64,000 nt of DNA, taken from positions 1-64,000 of the forward strand of contig JBCDLX010000001.1 in assembly GCA_038744785.1 (NCBI GenBank). Reading direction: 5' to 3'. This document shows, in pieces, positions 27,489 to 36,009 of this stretch (positions are counted from its first letter, which is position 1; each line of letters begins with the position of its first letter). The notes below the pieces were generated by a model. That model saw nothing but the letters and a program-made list of their open reading frames with translations. It was not told the DNA's origin and did no database searches. This stretch comes from Ovoidimarina sp038744785 (GTDB taxonomy: Bacteria; Pseudomonadota; Alphaproteobacteria; Rhodobacterales; Rhodobacteraceae). The translations under genes and the position numbers were made by a program.

Positions 27489-28460
27489 TCAGTTGCCCAG
27501 CATCCATTTGCCGTCAGGCCAGAACGCGTGATAGGCGAACGCGAACATCACGTCATGGGGAAGGTTGTTGCCCGCCGCGTCGCGCACGCGCACCGTCCCA
27601 ACCTCGCGCCCTTTGGCAATGTCGGCGGTATCCAACGCCGACGCCTGTCCCTCCGTCCAGGACAGGGTCACACCCGCCTCGGTAAGCGGGCCTTCAGCGC
27701 GCAACCGTTCAATCGTCCACGCGCGGTCCCCCACACGGACCACCCGGGCAAGCGCAGGAACGCCATGGGGCGGCATTTCGCCATTGTAGAGGAACGGACG
27801 CTGCGACGTGTCATAGCGCTGGTAAGGGTTCGATCCATAGGGGCGCGGCCATCCCGGCTCGTCCATCACGAGGCCGCTGGGGTTGCGAGTTCGAAATTCG
27901 GCCCAGCTTTCCATCCAAGTCGGAAGTGCTGTCAGCTCTACCCCAGTCATCTCACCGACAATCCCCTCGCCGATCGCCTGCTGCCACCAGCTTTCGGTCT
28001 CGCGATCGTACATGATCATGTCCGAGTTACGAAGCTTTCCAGAAACGCCGAAGCTCAACACCCTGCCATCGACCCGTCGATCGAACGTGATGCCCGAATT
28101 GCACAAGGGGCAAAACGTGACGGCCACCGGGGTCCCGCCGATCTCGTCATTGACGATTTCGTGCCATGTAAGATAGCGGATCGGATAGGCGCGCGGAGTT
28201 TGCCCATCGATTTCCACGGTGATTACCGGCTCACGATCACCAATCCGTGTTTCGTCGCCGACATCGATGAAATCGGGCCCATCAATTGCTGGAATGCCGT
28301 CTTTGGGCGGTCCGCCTGACAGGATTTCACCCCAGCTTTCGACGCTTGTCGTGTCGAAATCGGTGCGTGGCCATTCGCCCCGCCAAAATTCCGGCGACGC
28401 CAGGGCCAGAGCCGACCACAGCATAACAAACGCACCAGAGAACAGGGATGTCCTAAGCAT
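27489..28460 (-). CDS. DUF3179 domain-containing periplasmic protein
   Basis: 323 residues. A signal peptide (LRTSLFSGAFVMLWSALALAS) is followed by the DUF3179 domain, with PIRYLTWHEIVNDEIGG and the conserved cysteine-containing VTFCPLCNSGITFDR, which suggests metal or thiol chemistry. The function is unknown. The start at 28460 is fixed by a strong AAGGAGGA seven bases upstream; the frame continues nine codons further without such a site. The gene is divergent from the Crp/Fnr gene, with 167 bases between. Confidence 0.88.
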   Translation of the reverse strand: MLRTSLFSGAFVMLWSALALASPEFWRGEWPRTDFDTTSVESWGEILSGGPPKDGIPAIDGPDFIDVGDETRIGDREPVITVEIDGQTPRAYPIRYLTWHEIVNDEIGGTPVAVTFCPLCNSGITFDRRVDGRVLSFGVSGKLRNSDMIMYDRETESWWQQAIGEGIVGEMTGVELTALPTWMESWAEFRTRNPSGLVMDEPGWPRPYGSNPYQRYDTSQRPFLYNGEMPPHGVPALARVVRVGDRAWTIERLRAEGPLTEAGVTLSWTEGQASALDTADIAKGREVGTVRVRDAAGNNLPHDVMFAFAYHAFWPDGKWMLGN

Positions 28461-28627
28461 GACCGCTCCTCCTTCGACGACCATCACCGTGCCAGAGCGG
28501 ACGCGCCGCGCCCACCCCCACTCACGCGAGCGTTACGCGGAGGGAGGATCGGGCCGCCCGACTGGACCGTTTGCGCCATTTCAATTCTTTGATATGAGAC
28601 GGCAATCGAGATCACGAATAGACGCAC

Positions 28628-29290
28628 ATGCTTCCCGAAGCCGGGTTCTTACTTAACGCGTCCCCCGACCTGCGGCGGCTGTTGGAGGGGATCGCACGCG
28701 AGGTTGCACTGCAGCCTGGGGAAATCCTGTGCGAACAAGGAGACGAAGGCGACGCGCTTTATGCGATCGTCGAAGGTGCGCTTGAGATCAGCATAACATC
28801 CGTGGATGGACGCAAACTGGCGTTGGACAAAGCAACACCAGGGGACCTTTTGGGCGAAATCGCGCTATTCGACCCGGGACCTCGGACGGCGACGGTTGCC
28901 GCGATCGGCCCCGCCCGGGTCCTTAGGATCAGAAACTCGGATATGATCACCGCGATTCGCGGGGCCCCTGATCTTGCAGTTGACATGATCCGACTAGCGG
29001 GCGAGCGCATGCGCTATATGAGCCGCCAGATTGGCGAACAAGCGTTTCTGCCGATCCCGGCGCGGCTGGCACGCAAGGTGCTTTACCTGCTGGATGAAGC
29101 CAACGACGGATCGGATAACCTCAAGATTTCCCAGGCTAATCTTGCGGAGTTTATCGGCGCTACCCGAGAGGCCGTTTCAAAAACCCTCGCTGAGTGGAAA
29201 CGCGAAGGCGTGGTCAATCTCGGGCGCGGAACCGTGTCTGTCAACGACCGCGAAACACTCGAGAAGATCGCCGATCTCGATCTTATCTGA
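28628..29290 (+). CDS. Crp/Fnr family transcriptional regulator
   Basis: 220 residues. Residues 15-130 form a cyclic-nucleotide-binding beta roll with a phosphate-binding cassette (GDLLGEIALFDPGPRTATV) very like the cAMP site of CRP; there are no FNR-type cysteines for an iron-sulfur cluster. The C-terminal winged helix has the recognition helix GATREAVSKTL near residue 180, which keeps the Arg-Glu pair used by CRP to read TGTGA. A perfect TGTGA-N6-TCACA palindrome lies only seven bases beyond its stop codon. The effector is probably a cyclic nucleotide, but this is inference. Confidence 0.88.
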   Translation: MLPEAGFLLNASPDLRRLLEGIAREVALQPGEILCEQGDEGDALYAIVEGALEISITSVDGRKLALDKATPGDLLGEIALFDPGPRTATVAAIGPARVLRIRNSDMITAIRGAPDLAVDMIRLAGERMRYMSRQIGEQAFLPIPARLARKVLYLLDEANDGSDNLKISQANLAEFIGATREAVSKTLAEWKREGVVNLGRGTVSVNDRETLEKIADLDLI

Positions 29291-29296
29291 CGCCTT

Positions 29297-29312
29297 TGTG
29301 ATCCGGATCACA
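29297..29312. promoter_or_regulatory. Perfect CRP-like palindrome
   Basis: TGTGATCCGGATCACA is a 16-bp exact palindrome that fits the classical CRP operator TGTGA-N6-TCACA. It sits directly after the Crp/Fnr gene and about 71 bases before the start of the structured RNA candidate at 29375, close to the class I activator spacing. Whether the neighbouring regulator binds here is inferred from its recognition helix. Confidence 0.6.
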
Positions 29313-29350
29313 GACCCAACGGCGCGAATCCGCGATAACGGACATGCTCC

Positions 29351-29365
29351 AAGCCAAATTGGCTT
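29351..29365. promoter_or_regulatory. Second palindrome, operator candidate
   Basis: AAGCCAA-A-TTGGCTT is a perfect seven-base inverted repeat around a single base. It ends where a -10-like TATGCA (29365-29370) begins, so a protein bound here would sit between the -35 and -10 positions of a promoter starting at about 29375. Confidence 0.4.
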
Positions 29366-29374
29366 ATGCAATAC

Positions 29375-29590
29375 GGTGGTCCCGGACGAAGCGGCACATC
29401 CCGATTGGTTTTCCCGAACCAAGCCGCGACAGGACCACCTGAGGTGTGGGGGCTGATGCGAGTGACGGGTGAAGTTCGCCCGACTGTGTTGAGTGCTACG
29501 GCTCCAGCTGTGGCGGAGACTGGACCCGACTGGTCCGCCATGGCAAGGATGCGCGTCCCCCTGGGGGAGGGCGCGCATCCTTCATTTCAA
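29375..29590 (+). ncRNA. Structured intergenic RNA candidate, family unknown
   Basis: The 313-base gap between the Crp/Fnr gene and a cyclophilin gene holds no convincing protein but several strong hairpins: GGTGGTCC/GGACCACC (29375-29382 with 29432-29439) enclosing GCGGC/GCCGC and GGTT/AACC; GGGTGAA/TTCGCCC around 29467; GGCGGA/TCCGCC (about 29513-29540); and a final terminator-like stem at 29548-29580. A -10-like TATGCA lies just upstream. I do not recognise tmRNA, RNase P, SRP or a known riboswitch. It could be a Crp-controlled small RNA or a divergent 6S RNA; the strand is inferred from the promoter-like upstream sequence. Confidence 0.4.
29548..29580 (+). terminator. Long GC hairpin between convergent units
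   Basis: GGATGCGCG (29548-29556) pairs with CGCGCATCC (29572-29580), with TCCC/GGGA continuing the stem after a GGG bulge. On the plus strand it is followed by a weakly T-rich stretch (TTCATTTC, then CTTTTT at about 29596). It lies before the stop of the minus-strand cyclophilin and could end transcription from both sides. Confidence 0.55.
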
Positions 29591-29603
29591 GCCATCTTTT
29601 TGC

Positions 29604-30167
29604 CTATCTGGCGACAGTCACCCTGTCCATTCGGTCGGGTTCGCCTGTAACGGCGCCATTCGCGGCCTGGCTGCCCTTCTTGATGGCATCGACGACGTCC
29701 ATCCCTTCGATGACGCGCCCGACAACGGTATACTGGCCGTTTAGAAAGTGACCTTCGTCGAACATGATGAAGAACTGGCTGTTGGCAGAGTTCGGGTTCT
29801 GGGCGCGCGCCATACCGACGATACCCCGGTCGTAAGGCACATCCGAAAACTCGGCGGGTAAGTCCGGCATATCCGATCCGCCAGTGCCCGCGCGTCGCAT
29901 GTCACCGCCAATGCGGCCATGTTCGACATCGCCCGTCTGCGCCATAAAACCGTCGATCACCCGATGAAAGACGACGCCGTCATATGCGCCCGCTTCGGCG
30001 AGCGCGGTAATCCGCTCGACATGAAGCGGCGCCACGTCGTCCAAAAGGTCGATCACAACCGTTCCGCTCGCCTCTCCGGCGACGGTGATCTGAAGGTTCG
30101 GACCGGGGCCGTCTTGGGCGATCGCGGGACCCGAGGCGAGGAGAGCGGCCAGCAAAAGGTTACGCAT
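29604..30167 (-). CDS. Peptidylprolyl isomerase, cyclophilin type, periplasmic
   Basis: 187 residues. A short signal peptide (MRNLLLAALLASGPAIA) directs export. The cyclophilin core has VVFHRVIDGFMAQTGD, with the catalytic arginine in FHRV, GTGGSDMPDLPAEF and MARAQNPNSANSQFFIMFD. It catalyses cis-trans isomerisation of prolyl bonds during folding in the periplasm. The start overlaps the end of the next cyclophilin gene by eight bases, so both are read from one transcript, and the two are clearly duplicates. Confidence 0.93.
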   Translation of the reverse strand: MRNLLLAALLASGPAIAQDGPGPNLQITVAGEASGTVVIDLLDDVAPLHVERITALAEAGAYDGVVFHRVIDGFMAQTGDVEHGRIGGDMRRAGTGGSDMPDLPAEFSDVPYDRGIVGMARAQNPNSANSQFFIMFDEGHFLNGQYTVVGRVIEGMDVVDAIKKGSQAANGAVTGEPDRMDRVTVAR

Positions 30168-30666
30168 CGGCGGCCACCTTTACGCTGATCATCCGGTCAG
30201 GGTTCATTGGCGGCTCGCCACGGGCGATGGCATCGACATGCTCCATCCCCGAGATCACCCGGCCATAGACGGTGTATTGGCCGTTCAGAAAGTGATTGTC
30301 GCTGAAATTGATAAAGAACTGTGAGTTGGCGGAATTCGGGTTCTGGCTGCGCGCCGCGCCTAGCGTGCCCCGATCATGCGGCAGCTTGGAAAACTCTGCG
30401 GGAAGATCGGGCATTTCCGATCCGCCGGTGCCGGCCCGACGCAGGTTGAACCCATCTTCGAAATCGCCATGCTCCACATCGCCCGTTTGCGCCATAAAGC
30501 CGTCGATCACCCGGTGAAACACGACGTTGTCGTACTGGCCGCTGCGGGCCAACTCTTTCATCCGCTCGGCATGTTTCGGTGCAACTTCGGGCAAAAGCTC
30601 GATCGTTACCGTGCCATCCTTCAGCTCGATGAGAACGGTGTTCTCGGGGTCCTTGATTTCGGCCAT
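30160..30666 (-). CDS. Peptidylprolyl isomerase, cyclophilin type, cytoplasmic
   Basis: 168 residues without a signal peptide. The same core as its neighbour is present: NVVFHRVIDGFMAQTGDVEHG, GGSEMPDLPAEFSKLPHDRG, ARSQNPNSANSQFFINF. The start at 30666 (MAEIKDPENTV) has AGGAGG spaced eight bases upstream; longer in-frame starts lack one. This gene is first in the two-gene cyclophilin operon, and the pair handles folding on both sides of the inner membrane. Confidence 0.94.
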   Translation of the reverse strand: MAEIKDPENTVLIELKDGTVTIELLPEVAPKHAERMKELARSGQYDNVVFHRVIDGFMAQTGDVEHGDFEDGFNLRRAGTGGSEMPDLPAEFSKLPHDRGTLGAARSQNPNSANSQFFINFSDNHFLNGQYTVYGRVISGMEHVDAIARGEPPMNPDRMISVKVAADA

Positions 30667-30809
30667 TTGGGGCCTCCTGTTCGCGTTTTCGATTGGCGGC
30701 GACCCTAGTGCGGCGGTGGAGGAAGGAAAAGAGCCCGCGTGACGCGACTGCCGGTTGACGGCGCCGGGCCGCTGGGGTGTGTAGAGACACCCAGCCAAGG
30801 AGTGCAGCG

Positions 30810-31988
30810 ATGCCCTGGAAGACGCTCGACGACATTGATCTCGGCGGCAAGATCGTTCTGACCCGTGTGGATATCAACGTACCGGTCGAGGATGGCCAAG
30901 TCACCGACGCAACTCGGATCGAACGGATTGTGCCGACCATTCGCGATATCCTTGCAGCGGGTGGAAAGCCTGTGCTTCTGGCGCATTTTGGCCGCCCGAA
31001 GGGTCAACCAAACCCGGATATGTCTTTGCGGGTTACACTGCCGGCGCTGGAATCTGCGATCGGGCAAACGGTGACATTCATTGAGCGTCCCAGCCGCGAA
31101 GCGCTGGAAGCTGCTCCGGAGGGGTCAGTTATTCTTGTCGAGAACACCCGGTTTACGCCGATGGAAGAAGCAAACGATCCTCAGATGGCAAAGTTCCTTG
31201 CCTCGCTCGGCGATGTCTTCGTGAATGACGCGTTTTCTGCCGCACACCGCGCGCACGCATCCACCGAAGGGGTGGCTCACCACCTTCCCTCGGCGGCGGG
31301 CCGGCTGATGGAGGTGGAGCTGAAGGCGTTGGAGGCTGCGCTGGGTGCCCCCAAGCGTCCCGTTGTTGCTGTGGTCGGAGGGGCCAAGGTGTCAACCAAA
31401 CTAGAGCTTCTGGCCAACCTTGTGGAAAAGGTCGACACGCTTGTGATCGGGGGCGGGATGGCAAACACGTTTCTTGCAGCGCAGGGGATCGATGTCGGGA
31501 ATTCCCTTGCCGAGCATGACATGACCGACACGGCACAAGATATTCTCGCGCGCGCGAAGGACGCGGCCTGCACGATTCTGCTGCCGGTCGATGTGGTCGT
31601 CGCCAGTGAGTTCAAGGCAGGCGCAGCATCAGAGTTGGTGGCCGCCGATGCCTGCCCTGCAAACGCAATGATCCTGGATGCAGGACCTCAGACTGTTGCA
31701 CAGATCGAAGAGGCCTTCGAAACGGCCAGCACACTCATCTGGAACGGGCCCCTCGGCGCGTTCGAGATCGAGCCTTTCGACGCCGCCACGAATGCCACCG
31801 CCCGGAAAGCCGCAGATCTGACCGATGCGGGGGCGTTGATTTCAGTTGCCGGGGGCGGCGACACGGTCGCGGCGCTGAATAAGGCCGATGCAGGTGCACA
31901 TTTTAGCTATGTGTCGACTGCGGGCGGCGCGTTCCTTGAATGGATGGAAGGAAAGACGCTTCCAGGTGTGGCCGCACTGGCCGGTTGA
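30810..31988 (+). CDS. pgk: Phosphoglycerate kinase
   Basis: 392 residues. The substrate-binding start VLTRVDINVPVEDG, the hinge PVVAVVGGAKVSTKLELL and the nucleotide-binding GGGDTVAAL near residue 350 are all present. The enzyme makes ATP and 3-phosphoglycerate in glycolysis and runs backwards in gluconeogenesis. The start at 30810 follows the sequence CAAGGAGTGCAGCG, a good ribosome site. It is 82 bases upstream of the aldolase gene and probably co-transcribed with it. Confidence 0.96.
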   Translation: MPWKTLDDIDLGGKIVLTRVDINVPVEDGQVTDATRIERIVPTIRDILAAGGKPVLLAHFGRPKGQPNPDMSLRVTLPALESAIGQTVTFIERPSREALEAAPEGSVILVENTRFTPMEEANDPQMAKFLASLGDVFVNDAFSAAHRAHASTEGVAHHLPSAAGRLMEVELKALEAALGAPKRPVVAVVGGAKVSTKLELLANLVEKVDTLVIGGGMANTFLAAQGIDVGNSLAEHDMTDTAQDILARAKDAACTILLPVDVVVASEFKAGAASELVAADACPANAMILDAGPQTVAQIEEAFETASTLIWNGPLGAFEIEPFDAATNATARKAADLTDAGALISVAGGGDTVAALNKADAGAHFSYVSTAGGAFLEWMEGKTLPGVAALAG

Positions 31989-32070
31989 CGACGTCGGTGT
32001 CGCCATGATTGCAACCCGCTCACGGCTTTCGTAGGAACGCGGTGAACGAGAATTTTTCACGAGGACAGAG

Positions 32071-32961
32071 ATGGCGGATCAGGCGCAACGGGACAAAGTC
32101 ACAGCCGGCAAAGGCTTTATCGCGGCACTGGATCAGTCAGGTGGATCGACGCCGAAGGCGCTGAAACTATATGGGATAGACGAAGACACCTATTCGGGCG
32201 ACGAGCAGATGTTCGATCTGATCCACGCGATGCGGGCCCGGATCGTGCAATCGCCCGTCTTCAATGGTGATCGCGTTGTGGGCGCAATCCTATTTGAAAA
32301 GACCATGGACGGCGAGATCGGCGGCAAGTCTGCAGCCGATTACATTTGGAACAACAAGGGTGTCGTACCGTTTCTGAAAGTCGACAAGGGCCTGATCGAG
32401 CCATCGGACGGTGTGAAACTGATGAAGCCGATGCCGGATCTGGACGCTCTTTTGGATCGGGCCGCCGCCAACGGGATCTTCGGGACAAAGATGCGGTCGG
32501 TGATCGACGCAGCCTCGCCGACCGGGATCGTGGCAATCGTCGCGCAACAGTTCGAGGTCGGCGCACAGATACTGGACAAAGGTTTGGTGCCGATCATCGA
32601 GCCGGAAGTCACAATCTCGATTGCCGACAAGGCTGACGCCGAAGACATTCTTCTGGCCGAAATCACCAAGCAACTTGATAACTTGTCAGAGGGTCGCGAG
32701 ATCATGCTGAAATTGACCTTGCCAAGCAAGGCGAACCTTTACAGCGCGCTTGTCGATCATCCGCGTGTCCTGCGCGTCGTTGCTCTTTCAGGCGGGTATG
32801 CGCGGGACGAGGCCAATGCCAAGCTGGCCCAGAACTCGGGCGTCATCGCAAGCTTTAGCCGGGCCCTGACCGAAGGTCTTTCTGCCGGGCAGACGGATAC
32901 CGAGTTCGACGCGACGCTCGACCAGACGATCCAATCGATCTACGACGCGTCGGTCACCTAA
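32071..32961 (+). CDS. Fructose-bisphosphate aldolase, class I
   Basis: 296 residues, the bacterial class I (Schiff-base) aldolase type. It has GFIAALDQSGGSTPKAL near the start, VVGAILFEKTMDGEIGG near residue 75, VVPFLKVDKGL with the lysine region near residue 105, PIIEPEV near residue 175, and LSGGYARDEA near residue 240. It splits fructose-1,6-bisphosphate into two trioses without a metal ion. GAGGACAG precedes the ATG. Confidence 0.93.
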   Translation: MADQAQRDKVTAGKGFIAALDQSGGSTPKALKLYGIDEDTYSGDEQMFDLIHAMRARIVQSPVFNGDRVVGAILFEKTMDGEIGGKSAADYIWNNKGVVPFLKVDKGLIEPSDGVKLMKPMPDLDALLDRAAANGIFGTKMRSVIDAASPTGIVAIVAQQFEVGAQILDKGLVPIIEPEVTISIADKADAEDILLAEITKQLDNLSEGREIMLKLTLPSKANLYSALVDHPRVLRVVALSGGYARDEANAKLAQNSGVIASFSRALTEGLSAGQTDTEFDATLDQTIQSIYDASVT

Positions 32962-33163
32962 GGAATAGGGGCAGGCCCTGCGCGGTCGGTAACACTGCGA
33001 CACGGCAGATGGTTGCGAGATCACCGAACGCACCCTCGAATCAGGGCCAAAGCGTTGGACTTTCGCGCGGACGCATGCAGAAAAGGGATTCCCTTGGCCG
33101 AATCAGTATGACATGATTCGAGGCACGACGCGCCCGCCAGAGGCGCGCGGATCGAGGCAGAGT

Positions 33164-33460
33164 ATGAAACCGCAACGCACAGCGATCGGTGATATCGTCT
33201 ACTTGTCGCTGATGTGCGGCGCGGCGATGGTGTTCACATTCGCCTCTGTTCAAGGGGACCACGGGCTTTTCGCGCGTGTCCAGATCGAAGCGGAACGCGC
33301 CGCTCTGGAAGAACAACGCGCGCGTCTTGAAGCCGAAGTGGAAGCCCTGGAAAACAAAACCCGGCGCCTTTCGGATGCGTATCTGGACCTGGAACTGCTG
33401 GACCAGCAGGCGCGCCAGGTCTTGGGTATGGTGCGGCCGGACGAGCTGGTATTAAGATAA
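33164..33460 (+). CDS. FtsB/DivIC-type septum formation initiator
   Basis: 98 residues: a cytoplasmic tail of about ten residues, one membrane helix (IVYLSLMCGAAMVFTFASV) and a long coiled-coil (EAERAALEEQRARLEAEVE), ending with QARQVLGMVRPDELV, the usual C-terminal signature. Proteins of this family link FtsL and FtsQ in the divisome. The gene lies directly upstream of pdhA, a conserved order in alphaproteobacteria. The start at 33164 gives the family's usual length. Confidence 0.85.
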   Translation: MKPQRTAIGDIVYLSLMCGAAMVFTFASVQGDHGLFARVQIEAERAALEEQRARLEAEVEALENKTRRLSDAYLDLELLDQQARQVLGMVRPDELVLR

Positions 33461-33588
33461 CGCCTTCAGCGTAGCACGCGTTTCAAACCCGGAGTCCCTG
33501 CCAAAACTCGCTATGCATGGGACGCATGGCGGCGTTCCAGCAGCGATGGCAGATTCACTGGTGCAAGGCGGGACTGGATGCTGTAAGT

Positions 33589-33610
33589 GATAGTTCAGCA
33601 CTAAACTATC
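33589..33610. promoter_or_regulatory. Inverted repeat before pdhA, operator candidate
   Basis: GATAGTT (33589-33595) and AACTATC (33604-33610) are perfect complements separated by eight bases, ending 27 bases before the pdhA start codon. The size fits the operator of a dimeric repressor, or a leader hairpin. No regulator gene of pyruvate metabolism lies next to it, so the binding protein is unknown. Confidence 0.5.
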
Positions 33611-33637
33611 TGCTGCCAAAGGGAGGGGTCGCCGGGC

Positions 33638-34633
33638 ATGGCCACGCGCAAATCGACCGCCAAACCAAACGTTTCCAAAGACGAACTGCTGCATTACTAC
33701 CGCGAGATGCTGCTGATCCGCCGCTTCGAAGAGAAGGCGGGCCAGCTTTATGGCATGGGCCTGATCGGGGGGTTCTGTCACCTATACATCGGGCAGGAAG
33801 CCGTTGTTGTAGGGCTCGAAGCGGCCGCAGAGGAAGGTGACAAGCGGATTACCAGCTACCGCGATCACGGACACATGCTGGCCTGCGGGATGGACCCCAA
33901 GGGCGTGATGGCCGAGTTGACGGGACGCGAGGGCGGCTATTCCAAAGGCAAGGGCGGCTCGATGCACATGTTCAGCCGCGAAAAGCACTTCTATGGCGGC
34001 CATGGGATCGTTGCGGCCCAGGTGCCCTTGGGTGCGGGTCTGGCATTTGCGGACAAGTACCTTGGGAACGGCCGGGTGACGTTCACCTACTTTGGCGACG
34101 GTGCCGCGAACCAGGGTCAGGTTTATGAGACCTACAACATGGCAGAGCTTTGGGACCTTCCGGTCGTGTTCGTGATCGAGAACAACCAGTACGCTATGGG
34201 CACATCGACGAAGCGGTCGACAAAATCGCCGTCATACTGGGAACGCGGTGCGGCCTACGGCATTCCTGGCGAAGAGGTTGACGGGATGGATGTTCTGGCG
34301 GTCAAGGCCGCTGGCGAGAAGGCCGTGGCCCACTGCCGCGCGGGCAAAGGCCCCTACATCCTTGAGGTTATGACTTATCGCTACCGCGGCCATTCGATGT
34401 CGGACCCGGCAAAGTACAGGACCCGCGAGGAAGTGCAGGAAATGCGCGAGAAGCGCGATGCCATCGAACACGTTCGCACTATGCTTCTTTCGGGCAAACA
34501 CGCGTCCGAGGATGACCTCAAGGCCATCGACAAAGAGATCAAGGATATCGTCAACGAGGCGGCCGAGTTCTCGAAAGAAAGCCCCGAGCCTGCGCTCGAG
34601 GAGCTTTGGACCGACATCTACGCCGAGGCTTGA
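33638..34633 (+). CDS. pdhA: Pyruvate dehydrogenase E1 component, alpha subunit
   Basis: 331 residues. The thiamine-diphosphate motif runs from YFGDGAANQGQVYETYNMAE to VIENNQYAMGT (GDG through NN), and the phosphorylation-loop-like region YRYRGHSMSDPAKYRT is conserved. With PdhB it forms the heterotetrameric E1 that decarboxylates pyruvate and transfers the acetyl group to lipoamide. GGGAGGGG lies about nine bases before the ATG. It is the first gene of the pdh operon. Confidence 0.96.
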   Translation: MATRKSTAKPNVSKDELLHYYREMLLIRRFEEKAGQLYGMGLIGGFCHLYIGQEAVVVGLEAAAEEGDKRITSYRDHGHMLACGMDPKGVMAELTGREGGYSKGKGGSMHMFSREKHFYGGHGIVAAQVPLGAGLAFADKYLGNGRVTFTYFGDGAANQGQVYETYNMAELWDLPVVFVIENNQYAMGTSTKRSTKSPSYWERGAAYGIPGEEVDGMDVLAVKAAGEKAVAHCRAGKGPYILEVMTYRYRGHSMSDPAKYRTREEVQEMREKRDAIEHVRTMLLSGKHASEDDLKAIDKEIKDIVNEAAEFSKESPEPALEELWTDIYAEA

Positions 34634-34644
34634 GGAGAACGATT

Positions 34645-34890
34645 ATGGCAACTGAAGTATTGATGCCCGCCCTCAGCCCGACGATGGAAGAAGGCACATT
34701 GGCCAAGTGGCTGGTGAAAGAGGGCGACACCGTATCGTCCGGCGACATCATGGCCGAGATCGAAACCGATAAGGCTACGATGGAGTTCGAGGCGGTCGAC
34801 GAGGGGATCATCGGTAAGATCCTGATCGCCGAAGGCACCGAAGGGGTGAAGGTAAACACCCCGATTGCGGTTCTTGTCGAGGAAGGCGAA
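34645..34890 (+). repeat. Direct repeat unit 1: lipoyl-domain coding segment
   Basis: The first roughly 245 bases of pdhB encode a lipoyl domain nearly identical to that at the start of pdhC (36256-36500), including the shared PALSPTMEEGTLAKW and the lipoylation site ETDKATMEFEA. The two DNA segments differ mostly at third codon positions, about 1.6 kb apart in the same direction. Confidence 0.8.
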
Positions 34891-36009
34891 GACGCCGATG
34901 CGGCGGTTGCGTCGGGTGGCGACGCTCCGGCGGCCCCGGCTGCGGTGGCGGACCCTGCCCCTGCTGCGCCCAGCGCGCCGGTGGAAAGCGTCGAGGTTGC
35001 AGAACCTGACATCCCGGAAGGCACCGAAATGGTCCAGACCACGGTGCGCGAAGCGCTGCGCGATGCGATGGCCGAAGAGATGCGGCGCGAGGAAACCGTG
35101 TTTCTGATGGGCGAAGAGGTCGCCGAGTATCAGGGCGCCTACAAGATCAGTCAGGGCCTCCTCGACGAGTTCGGCGAACGGCGCGTGATCGACACGCCGA
35201 TCACCGAACATGGGTTCGCCGGGATCGGCGTCGGCGCGGCGTTTGGCGGCCTGCGTCCCATTGTTGAGTTTATGACGTTCAATTTCGCCATGCAGGCCAT
35301 TGACCAGATCATCAACTCGGCGGCCAAGACGCTTTACATGTCGGGCGGCCAGATGGGGTGCCCCATCGTGTTCCGCGGTCCCAATGGTGCAGCGGCCCGG
35401 GTCGGCGCGCAGCACAGCCAGGATTACGCCGCGTGGTATATGCAAATCCCCGGCCTGAAGGTCGTACAGCCTTACTCGGCCTCTGACGCCAAGGGTCTTT
35501 TGAAGACGGCGATCCGCGACCCGAACCCGGTGATCTTCCTTGAAAACGAGATCATGTACGGGCGGACATTCGATGTGCCGAAACTGGACGATTATACCGT
35601 TCCGTTTGGCAAAGCTCGGATCTGGCGCGAAGGGTCCGATGTGACCATCGTCAGCTTTGGCATCGGGATGCAATACGCGCTTGAAGCGGCTGATAGACTT
35701 GCAGAAGACGGGATCAGTGCCGAGGTGATTGACCTACGGACCTTGCGTCCGATGGATACGGCGACGGTTCTGCAATCGGTGCAAAAGACGAACCGCTGCG
35801 TCACGGTCGAAGAAGGGTTCCCGCAAGGGTCTGTGGGCAACTATGTCAGCTCGGTGATCATGCAGGAAGCGTTCGACTGGCTCGACGCGCCAGTGATCAA
35901 TTGCACCGGCAAGGACGTCCCCATGCCCTATGCCGCAAACCTGGAAAAGCTGGCACTGGTGACAACCGACGAAGTCATCGCCGCCGTCAAGCAGGTGACC
36001 TACCGCTGA
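34645..36009 (+). CDS. pdhB: Pyruvate dehydrogenase E1 component, beta subunit with N-terminal lipoyl domain
   Basis: 454 residues. Residues 1-80 are a biotinyl/lipoyl domain with the modified lysine in ETDKATMEF. An Ala/Pro-rich flexible linker follows (about 90-125), then the transketolase-like E1-beta core from TTVREALRDAMAEEM with GEEVAEYQGAYK and ending KLALVTTDEVIAAV. A lipoyl domain on E1-beta is typical of alphaproteobacteria. The stop overlaps the next start (TGATG). Confidence 0.96.
   Translation: MATEVLMPALSPTMEEGTLAKWLVKEGDTVSSGDIMAEIETDKATMEFEAVDEGIIGKILIAEGTEGVKVNTPIAVLVEEGEDADAAVASGGDAPAAPAAVADPAPAAPSAPVESVEVAEPDIPEGTEMVQTTVREALRDAMAEEMRREETVFLMGEEVAEYQGAYKISQGLLDEFGERRVIDTPITEHGFAGIGVGAAFGGLRPIVEFMTFNFAMQAIDQIINSAAKTLYMSGGQMGCPIVFRGPNGAAARVGAQHSQDYAAWYMQIPGLKVVQPYSASDAKGLLKTAIRDPNPVIFLENEIMYGRTFDVPKLDDYTVPFGKARIWREGSDVTIVSFGIGMQYALEAADRLAEDGISAEVIDLRTLRPMDTATVLQSVQKTNRCVTVEEGFPQGSVGNYVSSVIMQEAFDWLDAPVINCTGKDVPMPYAANLEKLALVTTDEVIAAVKQVTYR

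Noticed and set aside
29375..29590. Identification of the structured RNA as tmRNA, RNase P RNA or SRP RNA
   Set aside because: None of the conserved cores of these RNAs (tag and TPsiC arm, RNase P GAGGAAAGTCC, SRP GGAAGGAAGCAGCC) is present on either strand.
34618..35673. 351-codon open frame antisense to pdhB
   Set aside because: It mirrors pdhB in a GC-rich gene, has no ribosome site and no recognisable protein features; pdhB is certain.
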